From the NCBI GenBank assembly GCA_036244855.1, contig BQKZ01000641.1, positions 24,683 to 88,682 on the forward strand: a stretch of 64,000 bases of DNA, read 5' to 3'. Shown here piece after piece: positions 56,263-64,000 of this stretch (the stretch's first letter is position 1; each line of letters begins with the position of its first letter). Source of the stretch: Temnopleurus reevesii (taxonomy: Eukaryota; Echinodermata; Echinoidea; Temnopleuroida; Temnopleuridae). The translations under genes and the position numbers were made by a program. Under the pieces are notes generated by a model, which was given only the letters and a program-made list of their open reading frames with translations, searched no databases and was not told the DNA's origin.

Positions 56263-58159
56263 CATAAGCTGCTGGCAGTCTTACAATACAAGCATATAAA
56301 AAAAAGGAAATGCCAATGATATGTTACTGCTGCAATAACAACAAATTGATAATTCTGCTATTGATTTTCATACCTTTTTCCCAATGAGATGGTTATTTTC
56401 CCTTTTCAATTAAAAACAACGATTGAAAATGATTGAAATGTGTTTTTATGTGCAATATTTATAAGATTCTCAATTATCAAGAAAAAGAACTGATCACCAA
56501 TCATTATTTCTTGAGAACATCAGGTCATTTGAACCTCATACATCCGGTCTTTATCTCTACAACCCTCACAGGATAAAAGGCTATCAATTAAACATTAGAC
56601 ATTAAGAATTCATTGCAACATTTTTTTTTTAAAGATAGAGAGAGCTTTGTATCAAATATCGATTAGGCTCTATTGGTGGCTCACGGTGGATATGTGCTGC
56701 AAGAAAATTACAATTGATTGAAAGTCGCAGATCATTCGCGTGCACCAAACTTCTTTTGGGGTGCCTTGTTAAAGGTGCAGACTGTGTGCAAATAGAAATG
56801 TGCATTCCAATGTGAAAATGATTAGAAGTTGATTTGCAACCAATTCTAACTTTCAAGCAAAATTCCCTTGGTCTATTATAACTGATTCTCTTCATATGCA
56901 TTCCAATTCAAACATCACAAAAGAGCCTGAAATGCATAGACTAGGTCAATGTAATCTGAATCAAATCAGAAGGGTAGTAGATGCACCGCGGAGCCAGAAT
57001 AGAGAGCGCTGGAGATCCTTAAGGAACGCTCACGCCCCAACCCGGGTCACAGCCGGACACGTTCGTAGGGTTCGGTTACATGGCTACAAACCAATAAATT
57101 CCATCACTATACTACATGACCTACGGGCACGGGCATTATTATTATGATTATGAGGGGGTTGGATGGGGGGAGAGATGTGAGGGAAAGAAACGTGCCGAGT
57201 GTATTGGTATGTTGATTGAGTCATTAAGGGTGAGGAAAGCAAGATTTTAAGCGATATCTTGATATCAGATTTTAGAGGGGAAATTTAGATTTGTTAAGCA
57301 GCCTGGTTGGTGGATTTAGCCTCAGAACATAAAATTAAGGGGATTTGAAATGATACTATGTGTCATAGGCACTACCAGTTAATCCAAGCAGCTAAAAGAC
57401 ATTGAAGTGATAAGACATATATAAAAAAAAATCTAATACTGCAGTTGGGAAAATACATTTTGAAACACATTCATATATGTTATTGTAGAAATATAAGTCA
57501 AGGTAGTATGATTAATGGTATTGATGAAGTTAAATGAACATTTATGCATAATGCATTACTATCATTTAAATGATTTTTTTGTGGAACGTCAGATATCTAT
57601 TTACATTAAACTTTACCTTAAGATAACTCAATTCAATTAGACGGATCATATCAAAATCATATCTAAATAAAAACATATTCAATAACAGATCCACTATTTG
57701 AGACTTTCATAATATCCTGGTCAAAGGAGTATGAACAAAAATATACCTATACCTATAAAATGAATGCATAATATTAATAGTTCATGAAACAGCATATATG
57801 CAAAAGTGTGAACAAGCATATGACAACATCTGCAAGCAACTAAAAAAAAATCATGAAAAAAAATCATGAAGAAAAATTACAATAGAATAAAATTAAAACA
57901 GAGAAAACATATAAAAGACCTTGACCCCTCGCTCTCTCGGAATATTACATGTAGAATATCCTTACCTTCAAAGAAATAGCCTTCCTTGCAATACAGGTTG
58001 AACACTTTCATTCGGTGTCATTGCTCCATATGAGTTCAACATACAGCTCAAGGCAATGTTACAATCTATAAAATGCACTTCACAAAGATGTAAAAAATTG
58101 GTATTATTGTTAGAATGCTGGCCATCCAGTGGAAGACTGCTCGATTTGAGAGAAAGTCT
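56263..58159. other. Non-coding DNA; CpG-bearing block 56930-57130
   Basis: No gene recognised. 56930-57130 stands out as CpG-rich and repeat-free. The rest is AT-rich. Confidence 0.35.
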
Positions 58160-58420
58160 GCAAATAGCTCACATCCAAATCAAAACAAGGGGTAAATAAT
58201 AGAGTCCACGATTAAGGCTAGCTTTTTAAAGATCCTCAGACGCTATAACCCTACAAAAAAAAGCTGAGTCAGAAACAACGTTCCATAATCAAAGCAATTT
58301 TCCTCGGAGCACATCAGCAGCTTTATTCTCTTCAAAAAAAGCTCACATCTGAATCAAAACATGGACTCGAAAAAAGAGTCCATGATCAAAGCAATTTTTC
58401 CTCGAAGCAAGCTACAGCAG
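58160..58420 (+). repeat. Degenerate short tandem duplication
   Basis: 'agctcacatc(c/t)(a/g)aatcaaaaca' at about 58166 and 58340. 'gagtcca(c/t)gat(t/c)aa' at 58202 and 58376, with a related 'ccataatcaaagcaatttt' at 58284. Includes a perfect 8-bp stem (58361-58368 with 58376-58383). Confidence 0.6.
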
Positions 58421-58770
58421 CTTCAGCTTCCGAACAAGCCTCACTCGACTTCCTGCCTCGCTCGAGTCATAAAGCCGAACGACCAACACTGCATCAGTCC
58501 TCCGACACCAATCTATATCCCCCTCTCTATCTGCATGAGATGAGCAAGTTATACACACGTGGTAGGCGGGGGTTAATGAGAGCCTGCTGTTCTAAACAAT
58601 ACGGCGGTGCTGACGACGGCGTGCGTGGCTAAACAACACACGCTTGCCTGGCGATTCAGAGAAAAACAAAGTCTCTGTCATGAATGGATGTCGGGGATGT
58701 GTGTACGCATGTAACAGCATGCATGTTAATGGAGGGTCGAGAGTGCGCGGGGAGACAGTCGATGTCGTCT
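58421..58770. promoter_or_regulatory. Unique CpG-rich block, possible regulatory DNA
   Basis: Many CpG dinucleotides (for example 'acggcggtgctgacgacggc' at 58600), no repeat match and no coding frame. It borders the purine-rich array. Regulatory function is inference. Confidence 0.2.
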
Positions 58771-59270
58771 AGGGTGGAGAGGTGTGCAGAGAGAGAAAAG
58801 GGGAAAGAGAAAAGGGGAAAGAGAAAAGGAGATGGGGAGTGGAAATGTGTGTGTGTGTGTGTGTGGATAGAGAGAGATGGGGAAGGAAATGATCAGCGTA
58901 AAAGATGTACAGAGAGAGTTGGAGAAAGAGATAAGGAGAAAGTTAGCAGCATTCGTGAAAATGTGTATAAAAAGAAATATGGGGAGATAGGAGAGGGGCA
59001 TTATCAGTGGGAAAATGTACATAGACAGATGGGGAAAGAGGAAAGGAAAAGGAAAGTCTCAATAAAAAGGCTTCGCAGAGAGATTCGGGAAAGAGCTTAT
59101 AACAAGGGCATTCTAGGATGGAAAGGTATGCAAAGAGAGATAGAAATAGAGGAAAAGCTTAAAGCCTTTTTGAGTGGAAAGGTGTGTGAAGAGATAGGGC
59201 TGAGGAAAGAGGAAAAGAGAACTGCACTTTTGAAAGGAAAAGTGTAGGGAGAAAAAGGGCAAAAGAACAC
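58771..59270 (+). repeat. Purine-rich degenerate minisatellite, ~55-60-bp units
   Basis: Repeated '(g)tggaaa(g)gtgtgcagagagag' then 'a(t)ggggaaagagaaaagg' and '...gcattttga', starting near 58773, 58837, 58898, 58957, 59009, 59067, 59118, 59177 and 59236. A (GT)n run is at 58847-58864. A 187-codon Lys/Glu/Arg-rich frame (58684-59247) reads through and is probably compositional. Confidence 0.75.
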
Positions 59271-59389
59271 AAAACTCTTTGGAAACAGGAAGACACTCAA
59301 AGAATAAGGGATTGAACAGATTAAAAAAAAATAATAACATTAGAAATCAAAACCAAATGAAATTGGAAAAATAGAGAAAAGAGCCCAAG

Positions 59390-59485
59390 ACAAAGAGATG
59401 GACAAACAGAGGCAAAAAGAGAAACACATGGAGAGAAATAGAGGGAGACAGAGAAAGACAGAGAGGGAGGCAGAGAAAGACAGAA

Positions 59486-59516
<31 letters not shown>

Positions 59517-60080
59517 GACAGAGAAAAACACAGAGATAGAAATAGAGGAAGACACACAAAGAGAGAAATAGGGAGACAGAAAAAGACAGAGGATGAGCGG
59601 GAGGGACAGAGACAGAGATAGAAAAAGACATGCAGAGAGAAATAGAGGGAGACAGCGAAAGAGGAAAGGAGATGAAAGAGAAAAGGCCAAGAAAGGAAGA
59701 GAGAGTGGAGTGAATAAACAGACTAACTGATGAGTCTGTCCAGATGCTCAGAGGGACAGACATCAACAGAAAAGAAACATTGGAAGTATGATAAATATGA
59801 TAACAAATTAATGCTGATTAGGAGACAGGAGGTCTTAAGTGCTTGTAACCAAAGACAATAAAATATACAATGACAGGGTGTGATGACAGATCTGTAGATG
59901 AAGAGACAAACAATGTGATGGAAACAAAGAGACAAAGAAAATAGGATGAGAGTAAGGCAAATAAAGAAGAATATGGGTGGGTGAGTGAGTGAGATATGAG
60001 GGTGGAGAGAGGAGAGAGGAGAGGGAGATAGTGGAAGAAGAAAGAGAGAAAGAAGAAAGCGAAACTTCTGACTTTGAATT
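59390..60080 (+). repeat. (GACAGA)n / GA-rich low-complexity block
   Basis: Long 'gagacagagaaagacagaga' stretches and a clean (GACA)n run near 59497-59516. Reverse-strand frames of 70-139 codons rich in Ser/Leu/Phe are artefacts. Confidence 0.9.
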
Positions 60081-60100
60081 TAGGAGACACTAAAATAATG

Positions 60101-60162
60101 TGAAGCACATAGAGCAGTTCGCCTGATTACGCACTATATAAATGCTAGTTTATTATTATTAC
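60101..60162 (+). mobile_element. SINE 3'-tail fragment
   Basis: 'tgaagcacatagagc...gcactatataaatgctagtt' and '(ATT)n' match the tail layout of the 51954 SINE. Confidence 0.5.
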
Positions 60163-60540
60163 TAGAGAGCAGAAAATGAGAGATGGAGAATGAAAAGAAA
60201 GAGAAAAAGAAAGATCATGGAAGAAAGAGAGAAAACAGAAGAAAATTATAATAGACAAAACAGGAAAAAGAGAGACTGGGGAGAATTAGAGATGGGGCGG
60301 ACTAAGTCCTTTTTATGCCGACAGCTAAGGAGGAACAGGGGACAAATTTGTTAATCATGTTATTTGTTATGGTGAAATGCCAAATAAAAAAAATATTAAA
60401 AAGGGAATAACTGCAAGCAAGGAAAGTAACATGGTAAACAGGGGGAGAGAGAGAGAGAAAGAATGGGAGAAGAAATAAGGGAAGAGAAATAGAGGGGAGA
60501 GAAATACAGTCAAATATCAAAATGAGGAGGGAGACAAAGA
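60163..60540 (+). repeat. GA-rich low-complexity sequence
   Basis: Purine-rich stretches around 60170-60280 and 60430-60530 separated by ordinary sequence. Confidence 0.65.
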
Positions 60541-60649
60541 GATGTGGAGAATATTCCAAAGCCTTTAGCCATTTATTTCCCCTTGCTATAATACTGCAAC
60601 AAGCATTGCCATATTTGTCGTCACCATCATTCTCACTTTCTATTGAGAC

Positions 60650-60823
60650 CTGGGCGGTGTTTCACCAAGTCTTTCTTAAAGTTACGCACAACTTTAAGTT
60701 CGACTGGTATCAATTCTTGCGCCGAATGCGCGTACTAGAATGAATAAAAAGCACAAGAAGGGATACAAGTCGAACGTAAAGTCGTGCGTAAAGTCTTTCT
60801 TATCTTGGTGAAACACCTACCAG
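60650..60823. mobile_element. MITE-like element, 174 bp with ~60-bp inverted arms
   Basis: Ends 'ctgggcggtgtttcaccaag' (60650-60669) and 'cttggtgaaacacctaccag' (60804-60823). Pairing extends inward through 'tttacgcac(a/g)act', 'gttcgact(g/t)gtatc' and 'ttcttg'. The interior has no coding frame. Confidence 0.85.
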
Positions 60824-61130
60824 TATCATATTCCAGCAGCTTGCACAAACATTCTCCTTCAATTCCTTCATATTGCCCTCTTCTTCCATATCTTTATAGA
60901 TCAACACTGTAAATATGCATGCTTTGATCCCCAAACATAATTTACAAAACCAATATGTACACATCTTCATAAGATAGTTGAAGTTGATGTGATAACACAT
61001 TTTTCTTGACTATTTGCTGTACTTTTCTTCCTTCTTGTCCCTCTTGCAGTGTGTATGTTTTCACATCAATATTATCATGCACATTATGTGCTTAAATGTA
61101 CTGCTAATAGCAATTTAGAAAAAAAAAGGT
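60824..61130. other. AT-rich non-coding DNA
   Basis: Nothing recognised. Confidence 0.4.
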
Positions 61131-61745
61131 TAGTAAGTCTACATCTTCTTTAGATATGGATAAAGTTTAGAAATAAGAATTGCATGTATTTTTTTATATA
61201 TAATTTCACTTCATTTCATGCACTGCTTCATGATAATGTCCTTGTTGCTATTCTCATTTCTATTATTCACCTACAGATCAATGTGTGCATAATCCAATGG
61301 TATCATAAAAAAGGTCTACAGCTTCTTCAGATGTGTGATAATGTTCTTGATATATATATACCTAGCATGTCTAACTTCTGCACACAATTATATGTCATTC
61401 CTACAATATACACACACATTCAAAGGCTAAACGAAATATTTTATGCTCTTCAGAAGTATATAATGCACCAACATTTCATGCTGTCATTTTATTATGATTC
61501 CTGCTTGCATGATGTATATTAACACTGTCTTGTACACACTCCCATAGGCTTGCGTGTATAATCTGAAATATGAAAAAAGTGGGGCTACACTCCCCCCTCC
61601 CCCCTCCGCCCCTGGTAACTGCTTTTTATGTCATCCACAGGCTCTGTCATCCCTACATTTGGATCCATTTTTGGCCTGGATAATAATGAACAAAATGATA
61701 TCAAAAGAAATACGTCTACATCTTCTTTAGATATATGGCTAGTTA
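61131..61745 (+). repeat. Degenerate tandem repeat with 'gtctacatcttctttagata'
   Basis: The motif is at 61137, 61314 (gtctacagcttcttcagatg) and 61714, with related '(t/g)tgtgcataatc/cgtgtataatc' words at intermediate offsets. A diverged array. Confidence 0.6.
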
Positions 61746-62470
61746 TACAAAAAAGTTAACCAACAAACCGCCAATTTCTCTACTTCCCAATTTTCTCTTT
61801 CTTTCTCAGTCTAACTCTTTCTCTTTCTTCTCTCTTTTTCTCTCTCCAAATCTCCTGCATATATTCCATTTGAAAAATCTAATAATATTCACACAACATT
61901 TCCACTCCAAAGACCTTGGATGCTAACTCAATAATAAAATACATGCAAAGGTCTCAAAATGAAAATTCAGAAATCACATTTCAAATGTAAAAATTCCAAC
62001 TTACACATCAAAAGTTGAATATTAGATCAGTAAGTGGAATATTCAAAAATGTTTGCCCAGTCCCAAATACTCCAGTGCGAGTATTGATTTTCATAACCTA
62101 GTTTAGCTCGAAGCAGAAAAATGCTAAATATAATCATCTAATCAAGTGATCTCATCTCTTGCATGAACAAAATCAATATTTTACCTCCTACACCATTCAT
62201 ATACATGGAGAGAAAAAGAAACTTGTACCAAGAATCAGACATCAATTCCAACCATTTGCTGGAATATATATAAAAGCAACTTAAAAATGTTTTTTCTTTC
62301 TTTTCTACTTTTGTTTCATACTCTTCCTAAAAATGCATTTCTGAACGTGGGAATAAAAATCAATAAGATATAAGGAAAATCTATGTGCTAACTTAACTTT
62401 CATGTGCATACATGCTATAATCTTGTATTGTGATTTCTAATTTTCAAACTCACTCCTTGAGGTAAATTTT
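61746..62470. other. Non-coding DNA with a pyrimidine stretch at 61790-61860
   Basis: No gene recognised. T/C-rich near the start, then AT-rich. Confidence 0.4.
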
Positions 62471-62690
62471 TGCTGCAGCATGATCAAAGTGCTTTTTTCT
62501 ATTATCATTACCCTGGATTTAGCCAATTGCTACCAAAACACATGAATTTCTAGAATTGAATTATTCTTGCACAAGATTAATTTCCCTAAGCTACTTTACA
62601 TGTGGATGAGCAATCATGGTGACTGAATGATTTGAATCCAGGACCTTCTGAAAAAAAGACATATTCCTTAATCACTCTGCCATAACAATT
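62471..62690 (-). mobile_element. tRNA-derived SINE, minus strand
   Basis: Minus-strand A box TGGCAGAGTGA (62672-62682), B-box-like GGATTCAAATC (62629-62639), body 'ggctaaatccagggtaatga'. Confidence 0.75.
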
Positions 62691-62859
62691 TCACAATGAA
62701 TTTTATGCATTCAGCCACATCTGTAACTTGTTGACTATGAATCACCTGTAATCATAGACTAGACAATCAAAATGATCTTGAATCTGGATAAACAAGAGAG
62801 GCAAATACATTTCACACAATTATTGATTCAGACAGTACATGTATGTATCTTTTCTGCAG

Positions 62860-63090
62860 TGTGCTCAAGGGGCTTTTCCTTTTATCATTACCCTGGCTTT
62901 AGCCCATAGCTATTAACACACATTAGTTTCTATCACAAATTATTCTTGCAAGATATCCATTCTTTAAACTTGGTTAAATATGGATGAAATTCCTGTTGAA
63001 AGAAATTCGCACCATGTCGACTGAAGGATTTGAATTTACGACCTTCTGCTTAATAGACACATTCCTAACCACTCTGCCATAACAATTTCA
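62860..63090 (-). mobile_element. tRNA-derived SINE, minus strand
   Basis: Minus-strand A box TGGCAGAGTGG (63069-63079, consensus), decayed B box AATTCAAATCC (63026-63036), body 'ggctaaagccagggtaatga'. Partner of 62471-62690. Confidence 0.8.
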
Positions 63091-63284
63091 AGGTGAAAGT
63101 TATGCATTCTGCCATAAGGTATGAATTTGTAACTTGTTGACTATGAATCACCTGTAATCATAGACTAGACAATCAAAATGATCTTGAATCTGGATAAACA
63201 AGATGGCCAGATACATTTCAGAAATGTATTGATCCAGACACAACTGTCCGCGAGTGCTAATAATTTACTAGAGAATTGGGGACA

Positions 63285-63615
63285 GAGGTGCGAGAGAAAG
63301 AGGAAGAGAAAGAGAAAGAGAAAGGGCAGAAAAATTGAAAGAGAAAGGGAAAGGGACAGAGAAAGAGAAAGGGAAAGAGAAAGAGAAAGGGAAAGAGAAA
63401 GAGACAGAGAAAGAGAAAGGGAAAGAGAGAAAGAGAAAGAGAAAGAGAAAGAGAAAGGGAAAGGAACAGAGAAAGAGAAAGGGAAAGGGACAGAGAAAGG
63501 GAAAGGGAAAAGAGAAAGAGAAAGGGAAAGAGAAAGAGAAAGGGAAAGAGAAAGAGAAAGAGAAAGAGAAAGGGAAAGAGAAAGAGTAAGGGAAAGAGAA
63601 AGGGAAGGGACAAAG
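63285..63615 (+). repeat. Polypurine (GAAA/GGAAA)n tract, ~330 bp
   Basis: Almost pure 'gagaaagggaaagagaaaga' with occasional 'gacaga' and one 'attg' near 63337. Mirror-symmetric stretches are common. Frames of 84-243 codons on both strands are artefacts of the tract. Confidence 0.95.
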
Positions 63616-64000
63616 AAGGAAGACAGGTGAAGCAAAGGAAAATGAATGGAAAAGAGGAAAGCAGAATGGGAGAAGGGTAAAGAACACAAGAGTGATAGAG
63701 AGAGAGAGAGAGAGAGGGGATAGAGAGAAGGTGTGTATAGGAGAGAGGGGACAAATGAGTTGCAGTGGGGAGAAAAAGATGTTGCTAGGGAGAGAGGAGA
63801 ATGAGGAAAAGAAAGTGAGAGAGAAGAAAGAATAGAGACGGCAAATGAAAAAGAGAGAAGGGAGTTGATTATAGGTGAAACCAAAAGCAGTGAGGTTGAT
63901 ATGAAAAAAAGAGAGGGAAGGAGGAAAGGGACAAATATAAGAAAGAAGAGAGGGTGAAAGAAGAAAAACAGATAAAGAAAGAGAGAGGGGATTGACCAAA
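63616..64000 (+). repeat. GA-rich low-complexity DNA with (GA)n
   Basis: Purine-rich throughout, with a (GA)n run near 63697-63715. It continues to the right edge. Confidence 0.85.

Larger units (their letters stand above)
62471..63245. repeat. Tandem duplication (~395 bp) of a SINE plus its flank
   Basis: 62471-62845 and 62860-63245 share order: minus-strand SINE, then 'gtaacttgttgactatgaat', 'cacctgtaatcatagactag', 'acaatcaaaatgatcttgaa' and 'tctggataaacaaga'. The flanks are much better conserved than the SINE bodies. Confidence 0.85.

Noticed and set aside
55795..56265. Repeat-protein gene on the minus strand
   Set aside because: All three frames are open because the 19-bp unit lacks stops. 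This is better explained as a minisatellite.
58361..58383. Terminator-like stem-loop
   Set aside because: Intrinsic terminators are not expected in this eukaryotic context, and no gene lies upstream.
63165..63999. Minus-strand frames of 165-243 codons rich in Ser/Leu/Phe
   Set aside because: They arise from the polypurine/polypyrimidine tract.

Overview
The window is AT-rich animal nuclear DNA that looks non-coding throughout. It most likely comes from an echinoderm, and a sea urchin is my best guess. The main clue is a tRNA-derived SINE family with Pol III A/B boxes, a conserved 'gtgaatgggtacctggcagg' body and an '(g)agcgc...tatata...(ATT)n' tail. These SINEs recur with many short inverted-repeat elements, long tetranucleotide and purine tracts, and joins that look like merged alleles of a very heterozygous genome. 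I assign no protein-coding gene, rRNA or functional tRNA. The longest open frames lie in microsatellites, minisatellites, purine tracts or the N gap.

Layout. 0-10 kb: an old ~480-bp tandem repeat, CTAT/CTGT microsatellites inside a duplicated segment, a SINE cut off by a 445-bp N gap, two members of a MITE-like family (4.6 and 8.9 kb), a ~32-bp minisatellite (7.25 kb), and unique blocks with more CpG. 10-20 kb: a decayed ~165-bp tandem array, a foldback plus hairpin at 12.1-12.35 kb, purine and pyrimidine tracts, and a short inverted-repeat element at 15.95 kb. 19.7-22.3 kb: SINE fragments and a dimeric ~138-bp satellite. 24.5-29 kb: a near-identical ~3-kb versus ~1.46-kb pair of segments joined by a single N, carrying a 96-bp-arm hairpin and a ~554-bp foldback. 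31-39 kb: several small tandem arrays (65, ~82, 197 and ~318 bp), two of them containing SINE pieces. 39.7-46.6 kb: a small MITE, CT-rich tracts, a second duplicated segment across an N, and four tRNA-headed SINEs. 46.7-53 kb: nested tandem duplications, two further single-N joins, one full-length SINE and more MITE-family copies. 53-64 kb: largely unique DNA, a 19-bp minisatellite, a ~1.5-kb purine-rich block, a TIR element at 60.65 kb, a duplicated SINE unit at 62.5-63.2 kb and a ~330-bp GAAA/GGAAA tract.

Nothing seen acts as a gene pathway. The coherent story is genome architecture: repeated local tandem duplication at many periods, inverted-repeat and SINE insertions, and six single-N junctions each followed by sequence that restarts 0.5-3 kb upstream. 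Several unique, CpG-bearing blocks could be cis-regulatory DNA or lie in introns of a large gene, but sequence alone cannot decide this.
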